Source: Mesorhizobium sp. (GTDB lineage: Bacteria; Pseudomonadota; Alphaproteobacteria; Rhizobiales; Rhizobiaceae). Taken from it: a DNA stretch of 64,000 bases. The DNA is taken from the NCBI GenBank assembly GCA_004020875.1, contig SAPZ01000004.1:186001-250000 (forward strand). The letters run 5' to 3'. The notes beneath the pieces were generated by a model, which made no database searches, was not told the DNA's origin, and saw nothing but the letters and a program-made list of their open reading frames with translations. Each line of letters begins with the position of its first letter. The first letter of the stretch is position 1. Positions 36,749 to 44,665 of this stretch are shown piece after piece. The position numbers and the translations under genes are program-made.

Positions 36749-37504
36749 CTAATAGCGGATCACTCGCCGCTCGATCAGGACGACGAGGCAGAACAGCGCG
36801 ATCGACAGCGACGACGACAGCACAATCGCCGCATAAAGCCGATCGGACTGGTAGTTGAAGGTCGCCTGGATGATCAGCGCGCCGAGCCCTTTGTCCGAGC
36901 CGATCCACTCGCCGACGATGGCGCCGATCACGGCGGTAGCCGACGCGATTCTCAGCGAAGAGAAGAGCATCGGTAGGGCACGGGGGAGGCGCAGGCTCCA
37001 GAAGATCTCCGAGCGTGTCGCCGACAGCACGCGGAACAGCTCGTGCTCATTGTCGCTGGCCGAATCGAGGCCGCGGATCATGTTGACCAGCGTCGGGAAG
37101 AAGCAGATCACCGCGGCGATGACGATCTTCGGCGTCATGCCGAGACCGAAGATCAGGATGATGATCGGCGACAGCGCCAGGATCGGAATGGTGTTGAAGA
37201 ACAGCACGATCGGGAAATAGGCGGCCTGAAGCACGCGGCTGTGGACGAAGAGCACGGCCAGCAGCACGGCAGCCAGATTGCCGATGACGAAACCGGCCAG
37301 CGCCTCGATCAAGGTCGGCCGCAAATTGTCGATGAGGAGCGAAAAGTTCTTCTGGAAGACGCCGAATATCGCCGTCGGCGTCGGCACGATATAGGCCGGC
37401 ACGCCGAGCAGCGGCAGCAAGTATTGCCAGGCGAGCAGGATCGAAGCCGCGCCAAGGAGGGGGAGCGCAATGGTCATTTGCGGAGAGAGCGGCGCCTTTC
37501 TCAC
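36749..37504 (-). CDS. ABC transporter permease (SsuC/TauC/nitrate type)
   Basis: The 251-residue protein has six hydrophobic segments and the binding-protein-dependent permease loop FRVLSATRSEIFWSLRLPRALPMLFSSLR followed by AVIGAIVGEW, as in sulfonate/nitrate/hydroxymethylpyrimidine importers; the motif AIVGEWIGSDKGLG is characteristic. It is the last gene of the six-gene operon starting at 41996, and its start overlaps the ATPase stop by four bases. Confidence 0.9.
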   Translation of the reverse strand: MRKAPLSPQMTIALPLLGAASILLAWQYLLPLLGVPAYIVPTPTAIFGVFQKNFSLLIDNLRPTLIEALAGFVIGNLAAVLLAVLFVHSRVLQAAYFPIVLFFNTIPILALSPIIILIFGLGMTPKIVIAAVICFFPTLVNMIRGLDSASDNEHELFRVLSATRSEIFWSLRLPRALPMLFSSLRIASATAVIGAIVGEWIGSDKGLGALIIQATFNYQSDRLYAAIVLSSSLSIALFCLVVLIERRVIRY

Positions 37505-38277
37505 GATGCGCGCTCCAGCGCCATGCGCAGATCGGCCATGGCGGCGACGATCGCCGGATCCTCGCGCTTGCAGCGATTGCCTTCCTGCTTGAAGGGCCGC
37601 ATGTCGAGGTCCTTGACGACGCGTCCCGGACTGGCGGCCAGCACGATGACGCGGTCGCCGAGATAGGCGGCCTCGGCGATGGAATGAGTGACGAAAAGGA
37701 TCGTCGTGCCGGTGCGCCGCCAGAGCGCGAGAAGCTCGTCATTCAATCGGTCGCGCGTGATCTCGTCGAGTGCGCCGAAGGGTTCGTCCATCAACAGCAA
37801 TTTGGGCTCGCCGAGCAAGGCACGCGCGATCGCCACGCGCTGGCGCTGGCCGCCGGAGAGCTGATGCGGCAGGCGCTCACTGAGGCCGCCGAGGCCCATC
37901 AATTCCAGCAGTTCCGCGCTGCGGTCCTCGATCTTGCGCGTCAGGCTGCCCTGGCCGACACCGAGCGGCAGGCGCACATTATCGCGCACCGTGCGCCAGG
38001 GCAGCAGGGTCGAATCCTGGAAGACGAAGCCGACATCGCGGCGCGAGCGCACCGTGTGCGGTGTTTCGCCAAGCACGCTGATCGTACCTCCGAGCGGATC
38101 GAGCAGGTCGGCCACCACGCGGAGCAAGGTCGACTTGCCGCAGCCGGACGGCCCCAGGATCGACAGGAAGGAACCGGCCGCGACGGTCAAATCGAGGCCG
38201 GCGAGCACTTTGACGGCCGTCTGCCGGCCGCCATAGCCGACATCCAGCCGTCGCGCTTCGATCGCGCTTGGCATCAC
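37501..38277 (-). CDS. ABC transporter ATP-binding protein (SsuB/TauB type)
   Basis: The 258-residue ATPase has Walker [20 protein letters not shown] (about residue 45), Q-loop VFQDSTLLPWRTV, signature [16 protein letters not shown], Walker B LLLMDEPFGALDEITRD and H-loop FVTHSIAEAAYLGDR, all intact. It powers the permease and NMT1-type binding protein; both its start and stop overlap neighbours by four bases, so the three are strictly co-translated. Confidence 0.92.
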   Translation of the reverse strand: MMPSAIEARRLDVGYGGRQTAVKVLAGLDLTVAAGSFLSILGPSGCGKSTLLRVVADLLDPLGGTISVLGETPHTVRSRRDVGFVFQDSTLLPWRTVRDNVRLPLGVGQGSLTRKIEDRSAELLELMGLGGLSERLPHQLSGGQRQRVAIARALLGEPKLLLMDEPFGALDEITRDRLNDELLALWRRTGTTILFVTHSIAEAAYLGDRVIVLAASPGRVVKDLDMRPFKQEGNRCKREDPAIVAAMADLRMALERAS

Positions 38278-39326
38278 GCGGCGGGCGCGTCGAGCTTGGG
38301 CCGGTCGGTGGCCGAAAGCTCCAGGATCTTGGTGGTGTAGACATCCTTGGCTGCCGGGCGACCGTTCGGATACTGGCCGACCTTGTCGAGCAGCGCCAGT
38401 TGCTCCTCGATCGAGGCTGGATCGAACGTACCCCAGCCGTCCTTGGCGGTGGCGCCGTCAAAGGAGAGTTTCAACACCAGATTGACGGTCTTTTCCTCCC
38501 AGCCGAGATCCATTTCCGGATAGGCGGCGACCATCTTCTTGACCGCTTCCTGCGGGTTGGCATGCACCCAGCCCCAACCCTTGCCGACAGCGCCAATGAA
38601 CTTGGCCAGGGTCTCGGGATCCTTTTCGATCGCCGCGTCGGTCGCGAAATAGACATCGGCGTAGGAGCTCAGCCCGAGATCGCGCGTCAGCAGGTCGATG
38701 CGGTCGTCGCCGACGACGCTGAGCGCCTGGGTGTTGGTGATCCAGCCACCAATCGCGTCAACGTCGCCGCGCACCAGCGGCGCCTTGTCGAAGCCGACAT
38801 TGACGATTGTCACCTCCGACGGATCGATGCCGTTCTTGGCCAGAATCTCGTCGATGACGAAGCGCGCCGTCGGCTGGATGCCGATCTTCTTGCCCTTGAG
38901 ATCGGCGACGCCGCGGATCGGTTTTGCGGGCTTGGACGTCAGTGCGTAAGGACCGGTACGGAAGCCGCAGGCGATGATCTTGATCGGCACGCCGCTGGCG
39001 CGGGCCGAATAAAGCTGTGGCGTTTCCGAGAACTGTCCAAGCTGCGCGGCCCCCGAAATGACAGGCGGAACGGTCGAAGCGTTGGGGCCGCCGGGGCTGA
39101 ATTCGACCTCCAGCCCGGCATCCTTGAAATAGCCGTTGGCGACGGCCGCGATATCGCCGATCTGGCCGTTGGACATCAGCCAGTCATACTGGATGACGAC
39201 CTTGCCGGCGGCTTTCGCGCCGGGGGTCAACACCAGCTGCATGCCGGCGGACGCAGCCGCCACGGCTGCCATGCCGCCTTTTACAAAAGCGCGACGATTC
39301 AATTCGAAATCACTGTTCCCACTCAT
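38274..39326 (-). CDS. ABC transporter substrate-binding protein (NMT1/SsuA-like)
   Basis: The 350-residue periplasmic protein has a signal region (FVKGGMAAVAAASAGMQLV, preceded by a NRRAF twin-arginine-like motif) and an NMT1/SsuA-type binding fold: VVIQYDWLMSNGQIGDIAAV, then YFKDAGLEVEFSPGG, and IGIQPTARFVIDEIL. The WLMSNGQ start recalls hydroxymethylpyrimidine-type binders. The ligand is unknown; neighbours suggest an amide- or hydroxyacid-containing nutrient. A 65-bp gap separates it from the VOC gene upstream. Confidence 0.88.
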   Translation of the reverse strand: MSGNSDFELNRRAFVKGGMAAVAAASAGMQLVLTPGAKAAGKVVIQYDWLMSNGQIGDIAAVANGYFKDAGLEVEFSPGGPNASTVPPVISGAAQLGQFSETPQLYSARASGVPIKIIACGFRTGPYALTSKPAKPIRGVADLKGKKIGIQPTARFVIDEILAKNGIDPSEVTIVNVGFDKAPLVRGDVDAIGGWITNTQALSVVGDDRIDLLTRDLGLSSYADVYFATDAAIEKDPETLAKFIGAVGKGWGWVHANPQEAVKKMVAAYPEMDLGWEEKTVNLVLKLSFDGATAKDGWGTFDPASIEEQLALLDKVGQYPNGRPAAKDVYTTKILELSATDRPKLDAPAA

Positions 39327-39391
39327 TTTTCGCTCCTGTTGCAGACTTTTCTCGTCTCTTCTTCAGGCGCCGCTCCCTTCGGCGTCGTCGT

Positions 39392-39826
39392 CTACGGCTG
39401 TTCGTCGTGGTAGTCGCCAGGGCCGCCGTCGAGCCAGGCGTAAAGCTCCCAGAGCGTGTCGTCCGGGTCGGTAAAATAGGCGCAGCGCGCATTCCAGACG
39501 TAGTCTTCGGGCGGGCCGTAGAAGGGCACGCCCCTGGCGCTGAGTTCGGCATGCATGCGGTCGATGTCGGCCGGCGCATAGAGCTGCACGGCGACGCAGA
39601 CCTTGTGCGCGCGGCGCGGCGACTTCAGGTTCGACACGCCTGTATGGCGGTTGATGTGGTCGAGTTCCCAAGCGGCGAGCGTTACGCCCTCGCCATGGAA
39701 GTCGGCAAAGCCTTCGGCGCGGCGGCGCAGTCGGAAGCCGAGTTTTTCAACGTAGAAGTCCACCGTCCTTTCGATGTTTTCGACCAGCAGGCAGACGTCG
39801 GATATGCGGGTGATGCTTGCCGGCAT
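39392..39826 (-). CDS. VOC-family protein (glyoxalase/dioxygenase fold)
   Basis: The 144-residue protein has two VOC modules: SDVCLLVENIERTVDFYVEKLG, then AHKVCVAVQLYAPADIDRMHAEL, ending with TDPDDTLWELYAWLDG. The Glu in LWELY is the usual metal ligand. The first metal position is not clearly histidine, so the activity is uncertain (lyase, epimerase or dioxygenase). It is translationally linked to the regulator, 2 bp after its stop. Confidence 0.8.
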   Translation of the reverse strand: MPASITRISDVCLLVENIERTVDFYVEKLGFRLRRRAEGFADFHGEGVTLAAWELDHINRHTGVSNLKSPRRAHKVCVAVQLYAPADIDRMHAELSARGVPFYGPPEDYVWNARCAYFTDPDDTLWELYAWLDGGPGDYHDEQP

Positions 39827-39828
39827 GG

Positions 39829-40563
39829 CTATTTCGCTCCGTTGGCTTTCGGGAGCGGCAGCTTGACGCCGACGCGGTTGGCGGCGCCGACGATATGCGC
39901 CCGCATCGCCGCTTCCGACGCCGCCGGATCGCCCGCCACCAGCGCGTCATAGATGCGCACATGCTCTCCGACATTGATCTCGACGAGGTCATGCAGCGGG
40001 TTCGTCATGCGGGCGTAGTGGATAGAGTGGCGGATCTGTTCGCAGACGAAGGAGATGAAGGTGTGGATGTAGTTGTTACCAGTGGCGCGCGCGATCTCGC
40101 GGTGAAAGAGCAGGTCGGCGTCGATGCTGCCTTCTTCCCAGCGCTCCTCTCCGCCCATGCGGTCGAGCGCCGCCTTGATCGAATCGAGATGCTCCCGGTT
40201 GCGGCGCGCCGCTGCCAGCGCCGCCGATTCGGCCTCGAGGATGCAGCGCAACTCAAACAGCCGCTCCATGTTGTGTGTGTCCTTGAGTGCCTCGCGGTCG
40301 ATGCGAATCGCGGCGCGCTGCTCGGGCGCCAGCACGAAAGCCCCGATGCCCTGCCGCGCTTCGATCACACCATCGGCCCTTAGCTGGGCGATCGCCTCAC
40401 GAACCACGTTGCGGCTGACGCCGAACTTTTCCGACAGCTCCTGCTCGGTCGGCAGGCGCGCCCCGGGGTTCAATTCGCCGGATTCGATCTCGCGGCTGAG
40501 GAAGGCGGCGACCCGGTGCGGCAGGGTCTCGACGGTGCCGATGGCGGCCAGTCTCTGCTTCAT
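39829..40563 (-). CDS. FCD-type GntR transcriptional regulator
   Basis: The 244-residue protein has a winged helix (RLPTEQELSEKFGVSRNVVREAIAQL) in residues 10-75 and an all-helical FCD ligand domain with the metal-binding residues in ADLLFHREIARATGN and EHVRIYDALVAGD. Such proteins usually respond to small carboxylates. It is the second gene of the six-gene operon and is the natural candidate to bind the 18-bp palindrome at 42018-42035. Its start overlaps the oxidase stop by four bases. Confidence 0.9.
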   Translation of the reverse strand: MKQRLAAIGTVETLPHRVAAFLSREIESGELNPGARLPTEQELSEKFGVSRNVVREAIAQLRADGVIEARQGIGAFVLAPEQRAAIRIDREALKDTHNMERLFELRCILEAESAALAAARRNREHLDSIKAALDRMGGEERWEEGSIDADLLFHREIARATGNNYIHTFISFVCEQIRHSIHYARMTNPLHDLVEINVGEHVRIYDALVAGDPAASEAAMRAHIVGAANRVGVKLPLPKANGAK

Positions 40564-41996
40564 GGAAAAGTCTCCGTCGCGGGCAACAGACAGCCCGGAT
40601 TCATCAGGCCCTTGGGGTCGAGGGCGCTCTTCAGTGCCGCGACCATGCGGCGATGCGTCGGCGAGAGCCCGGCCCAGAATTCCTTGCGGCGGCTGCGGCC
40701 GATGCCGTGCTCCGCGCTGATCGAGCCGCCGAGGCCGACGGCGATGTCGTAAAGCCCTGCGGTGATCCGTGAACCGCGCGTCCGGGCCTCGTTCTCAGCA
40801 AGTTCCAACGGCGGCAGCACGTTGAAATGGATGTTGCCGTCGCCGGCGTGGCCATAGGCGAGGGGGATCCAGCCGGGATGGTCGTTCGCGACGAAGCGAC
40901 AGGCCTGCTCGATCAGGGCCGGGATGTCCGAAATCTTCACCGACAGGTCGGTGCGCACATGATAGCCGCGCTTGGCCTGGCCTTCGACGAGACCTTCGCG
41001 GATAGCCCAAAAACTCCTGGCCTGCGCGCTGCTCGCGGCGAGAACCGCGTCGGTTACCAAGCCTTTCTCCATGGCATCTGCAAGGAAGCCGGCAAGTAGG
41101 CCGTTGAGGTCGATAGCGGCGCTGGACGACACTTCGATCAGCACCTGGACGGGCGCCGAGACCGGCGCTCTCATTGCAGGGTCGATCAGCCGAGCAAGCT
41201 CGATGCATTCCAAACCGATGATCTCGAAAGCGGAGATCAGGTCCGAACAGTCGCGGCGCGCCTGGTTGAAGAGCGTGACGGCCGCGTCGAACGAAGCCAG
41301 GCCGAGATAGGCGGTTTCTGTCTTGGCCGGTTTCGGAAACAGCTTGACCTCGACACCGGTGATAATGCCGAGCGTGCCTTCCGAGCCGATGAAAAGCTGC
41401 TTCAGGTCATAGCCGCTGTTGTTCTTGCGCAGGCCGGAGAAACCGTTCCACAGCTCGCCATCCGCCAGCACGACTTCGAGGCCCAGGATCAGGTCGCGCG
41501 CCATGCCGTAACGCAGCACGTTGACGCCGCCGGCGTTGGTGGCGGCATTGCCGCCGATCTGGCAGCTGCCCTGCGCGCCGAGCGCTAGCGGGAAGAGGCA
41601 ATCCTGCGTCTCGCAGGCGTCCTTGATCGTCTGCAGCACACAGCCCGCATCGGCACGCAGCGTGCAATTATCCGTATCGATCTGCCGGATGGCGTTCAAC
41701 CGCTCCAGGCTTAAGACGACCAGGCCGCCGCCTTTGCTATCGATCGCGCCTGATACCAGGCCGGTGTTGCCGCCTTGCGGAACGATGCCGAGCCTGAGCT
41801 CGCTGCACAGGCGCATCAGGGCCTGGACCTCGGAGACCGAGCCAGGTCGCAGCACGGCAAGAGCGTCACCCTGATGGTCGCCGGCCCAGTCGCCCAGATA
41901 TTTCGCCATTCCAGCCGGCTGGACGGAAATGCCGTTTTGTCCAACCGCGCCTTCCATGGCGCTGAGTATTTCCGGCGAGAGGCGACGAATGGTCAT
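40560..41996 (-). CDS. FAD-binding oxidase/dehydrogenase (GlcD/D-2-hydroxyacid type)
   Basis: The 478-residue flavoprotein has the vanillyl-alcohol-oxidase-type FAD domain: VPQGGNTGLVSGA, GGNAATNAGGVNVLRYGMARD and IGSEGTLGIITGVEVKLFP. The C-terminal FAD-oxidase cap holds AYGHAGDGNIHFNV and ISAEHGIGRSRR, with the metal-type histidines of D-lactate/D-2-hydroxyglutarate dehydrogenases. It probably oxidises a D-2-hydroxyacid, passing electrons to a carrier. It leads the minus-strand operon; a consensus promoter lies 30-60 bp upstream. Confidence 0.88.
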   Translation of the reverse strand: MTIRRLSPEILSAMEGAVGQNGISVQPAGMAKYLGDWAGDHQGDALAVLRPGSVSEVQALMRLCSELRLGIVPQGGNTGLVSGAIDSKGGGLVVLSLERLNAIRQIDTDNCTLRADAGCVLQTIKDACETQDCLFPLALGAQGSCQIGGNAATNAGGVNVLRYGMARDLILGLEVVLADGELWNGFSGLRKNNSGYDLKQLFIGSEGTLGIITGVEVKLFPKPAKTETAYLGLASFDAAVTLFNQARRDCSDLISAFEIIGLECIELARLIDPAMRAPVSAPVQVLIEVSSSAAIDLNGLLAGFLADAMEKGLVTDAVLAASSAQARSFWAIREGLVEGQAKRGYHVRTDLSVKISDIPALIEQACRFVANDHPGWIPLAYGHAGDGNIHFNVLPPLELAENEARTRGSRITAGLYDIAVGLGGSISAEHGIGRSRRKEFWAGLSPTHRRMVAALKSALDPKGLMNPGCLLPATETFP

Positions 41997-42017
41997 GAGG
42001 ATGCATGTCTTGGTATC

Positions 42018-42035
42018 GGATGATACATATCATCC
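42018..42035. promoter_or_regulatory. 18-bp perfect operator palindrome
   Basis: GGATGATACATATCATCC has two perfect 8-bp arms around a CA centre. It overlaps the -10 of the minus-strand promoter at 42027-42055 and lies 22 bp before the oxidase start. The likely binder is the FCD-type GntR regulator in the same operon. Confidence 0.65.
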
Positions 42036-42055
42036 TACAACTACCTTCGAGTCAA
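42027..42055 (-). promoter_or_regulatory. Promoter of the oxidase-regulator-ABC operon
   Basis: On the minus strand TTGACT (42055-42050), a 17-bp spacer and TGATAT (42032-42027) form a near-consensus promoter. The -10 lies wholly inside the 18-bp palindrome, giving a simple steric repression layout. Confidence 0.7.
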
Positions 42056-42246
42056 CTGCTCCCGGTTCAGCAACAGGTCACCGGCTCGTTCGAGGTAACG
42101 GAGCTGATCACGTCAGCCGGCAACCAGGCCGTTCGGTTAGGCCCTGCCAATGCATCGTCCTGGCCGATTGCCGTCGGTCAAAGTCACCGCAATGGTGGGA
42201 CAATAGGGCTTCGTCCCCCACCAGACCGATCCCGTGAGGAGAAAAG

Positions 42247-43425
42247 ATGATTGAACTGCCTTTCGCCCGCGAGGAGTATCAACAGCGGCTCGGAAAAATT
42301 CGAGCCGAGATGGCCAGGTGCGGCATCGAGCTCCTGATCGTCAACGACGTGGCCAATCAGCATTACATCACCGGCTATGACGGCTGGTCGTTCTACACGC
42401 CGCAGGTGGTGCTTGTGCCGATCGAGGATGCCGAGCCTGTCTGGATCGGCCGCGCCATGGATGCGGCGGGTGGCCTGCTGACGGCCTGGATGAAGCCCGA
42501 GAACGTGGTGGGCTTTCCGGAAGACTACGTCCAGCGCGCCGACCGTCATCCGATGGACTGGATCGCGGCATGGATCGTCGGCAAGGGCTGGGGCGGTCGC
42601 CATATCGGCATCGAGCTCGAGGCCTATTACTTCTCGCCGAAGGCGCATGCGAGGCTCGTCGCCGGGCTCCCAGATGCGAAATGGCACGACGCCGATCTGC
42701 TCGTGAACTGGATCCGCGCGGTGAAATCGGCGCCGGAAGTCGCCTATCTGCGCAACGCGTCGAGGCTGGCCGAGGCTGCGGTCGCGCGGGCCTACGAGGT
42801 CATCGCGCCGGACGTGCGGGAGTGCGACGCGATTGCTTCCATCCAGGCGGCGCAGATCGCCGGCAGCCCGGATTTCGCCGGCGATATCACGGCGCTGCCG
42901 CCGACGATCCTCGGCGGCGAGAATGCGTCCGCGCCGCATATCATGTGGAGCGACAGACGGTTCGGCAAGGACGAAACGATTGCGCTCGAGCTGGCCGGCG
43001 TCTGCCGCCGCTATGCGGCGGGGCTCGCCAGGACGATGCAGCTCGGCAAGACGCCAATCCGCGTCGCGGACACGGCAAAGGCTGTTATCGAGGGCATGGA
43101 TGCGGTGCTCGACGCCGCCCGTCCGGGCACGACCGCGGAAGCGGTCGAAGCTGCCTGGCGCAAGGTCATAGAGCGCCACGGGCTGAAGAAGGAATCGCGC
43201 ATCGGCTATTCCATCGGCGTTGCCTATCCGCCGGATTGGGGCGAGCACACGATCAGCCTCAGACCCGGCGACAAGACGGTGCTGCAACCGGGCAATGTCG
43301 TTCATTCCATCCTGGGCATGTGGATGGACGGCTGGGGCATCGAGGTCAGCGAGACCATCCTGGTGACCGAGACCGGCAACGAGACGCTGACGAAGTTCCC
43401 GCGGGATATTCATGTCAAATCCTGA
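42247..43425 (+). CDS. M24-family creatinase/ectoine-hydrolase-like protein
   Basis: The 392-residue protein has the creatinase N-terminal domain (about 10-150, with HYITGYDGWSFYTPQ) and an M24 pita-bread domain. Metal-peptidase ligands are missing: the two Asp sites read ALELAG and AAGLART, and the His site reads GYSIGVAYPPDWGEHT. This is as in creatinase and ectoine hydrolases (DoeA/EutD), which hydrolyse small cyclic substrates without metal. I therefore lean to a C-N hydrolase of a small molecule, not an aminopeptidase. ATG 42247 follows GAGGAG. It overlaps the M20 gene by 14 bp. Confidence 0.75.
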   Translation: MIELPFAREEYQQRLGKIRAEMARCGIELLIVNDVANQHYITGYDGWSFYTPQVVLVPIEDAEPVWIGRAMDAAGGLLTAWMKPENVVGFPEDYVQRADRHPMDWIAAWIVGKGWGGRHIGIELEAYYFSPKAHARLVAGLPDAKWHDADLLVNWIRAVKSAPEVAYLRNASRLAEAAVARAYEVIAPDVRECDAIASIQAAQIAGSPDFAGDITALPPTILGGENASAPHIMWSDRRFGKDETIALELAGVCRRYAAGLARTMQLGKTPIRVADTAKAVIEGMDAVLDAARPGTTAEAVEAAWRKVIERHGLKKESRIGYSIGVAYPPDWGEHTISLRPGDKTVLQPGNVVHSILGMWMDGWGIEVSETILVTETGNETLTKFPRDIHVKS

Positions 43426-44638
43426 TCGGCCGTCTTCAGCAAGCCATACCGCGCCCGATATCGATGCCAGGATTCTCGACCGGATGATCGAGATCCGACA
43501 CCATCTGCATCGCCATCCCGAGTTGTCGAACCGAGAAGCGGGCACGCAGCGTTATTTGCGCGAGATGATTGCAAAGGAAGGGATCACCGAGATTCGCGAC
43601 GTCGCCGGCTATGGACTTGCGGTCGATATTGTCGGCACCGGCAGGCCCTCGAACCGTAAGGTGGCCATTCGCGCAGACATCGACGCCTTGCCGATCGAAG
43701 AGGAATCCGGCGTCGACTTTGCATCTAAAAATCCGGGCGTGATGCATGCCTGCGGCCATGATGCCCACGCCGCGATGGGCTTTGCGGTGGCCGCGCACCT
43801 GCACCGCTCGCGCGACAGTTTCGGCGGAACTGTCCGCCTCATCTTCCAACCAGCCGAGGAAGATGAACCGTCAGGCGGCAAACGGTTGGTCGAAGAGGGG
43901 CTTCTCGACGACATCGATGCCGCGATCTGCGTCCACGTCGATCCGTATACGCCTTCCGGCAAGGTCGCTGTCGGTTCCGGTCCCTATACCTTGGCGTGCG
44001 ACACGTTCGATGTGCTGGTCACCGGCTCGGCGGCGCATGCCGCAAAACCCTATGAAGGTGTCGACGCGCTGACTGTCGCCTGCTCGATGGTGGGCGAGCT
44101 GCAGAAGATCGTCTCGCGCGAGACCGACCCTTACGATCCGCTGGTCATCTCGGTGACCGCCATCAATGGCGGCAATGCCTACAACGTGACCGCCGGCAAG
44201 GTCGCGTTCAAGGGCACGATACGCAGCGCCAGCGGCGCCACCCGTGAGCGTGCCTGGCGCCGGCTTCGCGAGGTGCTGGAGGGAGTGGCGTCTAGCCATG
44301 GCGCCAGCGTGCGGGTCGACCTGCATCGAGGCGAGCCCGGCGTTGTCAACGATGCCGAGATGGCTGCCTTGATCATGGCCGCCGCCAAGGCCAGCATCGG
44401 CGCGGACAATGCGCTCAACATGCCTGGATGGAGCATTGCCGACGACTTCGGTTACTACAGCGAGAAACGCCCATCGGTCTATTTCCGGCTCGGCATCCGC
44501 AATGAGGAGGTCGGATCAGTCTATCCGCTTCACCATTCCAGGTTCCGCGTCGACGAGGCGGCTTTGAAGAACGGCGTTCTTACTCTGGTGTCGGCGGCAG
44601 CGATGTACCTGGCCGGCCAGGAGAATCCAGGCGCTTAG
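43412..44638 (+). CDS. M20-family amidohydrolase
   Basis: The 408-residue enzyme matches M20D aminoacylase/hippurate hydrolase types: HRHPELSNREAGTQRYL at the start, MHACGHDAHAAMG with metal ligands, QPAEEDEPSGGKRLVEEG with the catalytic Glu pair, and FRVDEAALKNGVL at the end. It should cleave an N-acyl or amide bond of an amino-acid-like substrate. It overlaps the M24 gene and is the second step in that operon. A DoeB-type (AstE family) deacetylase would be expected for ectoine, so this pairing points to another substrate. Confidence 0.85.
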   Translation: MSNPDRPSSASHTAPDIDARILDRMIEIRHHLHRHPELSNREAGTQRYLREMIAKEGITEIRDVAGYGLAVDIVGTGRPSNRKVAIRADIDALPIEEESGVDFASKNPGVMHACGHDAHAAMGFAVAAHLHRSRDSFGGTVRLIFQPAEEDEPSGGKRLVEEGLLDDIDAAICVHVDPYTPSGKVAVGSGPYTLACDTFDVLVTGSAAHAAKPYEGVDALTVACSMVGELQKIVSRETDPYDPLVISVTAINGGNAYNVTAGKVAFKGTIRSASGATRERAWRRLREVLEGVASSHGASVRVDLHRGEPGVVNDAEMAALIMAAAKASIGADNALNMPGWSIADDFGYYSEKRPSVYFRLGIRNEEVGSVYPLHHSRFRVDEAALKNGVLTLVSAAAMYLAGQENPGA

Positions 44639-44665
44639 CCAATTCGCGGACGCCGGATCAGCCGG

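Noticed and set aside
42247..44638. Standard ectoine degradation operon (doeA-doeB)
   Set aside because: The second gene is an M20 amidohydrolase instead of the AstE-type deacetylase, and the typical aminotransferase and dehydrogenase are absent.
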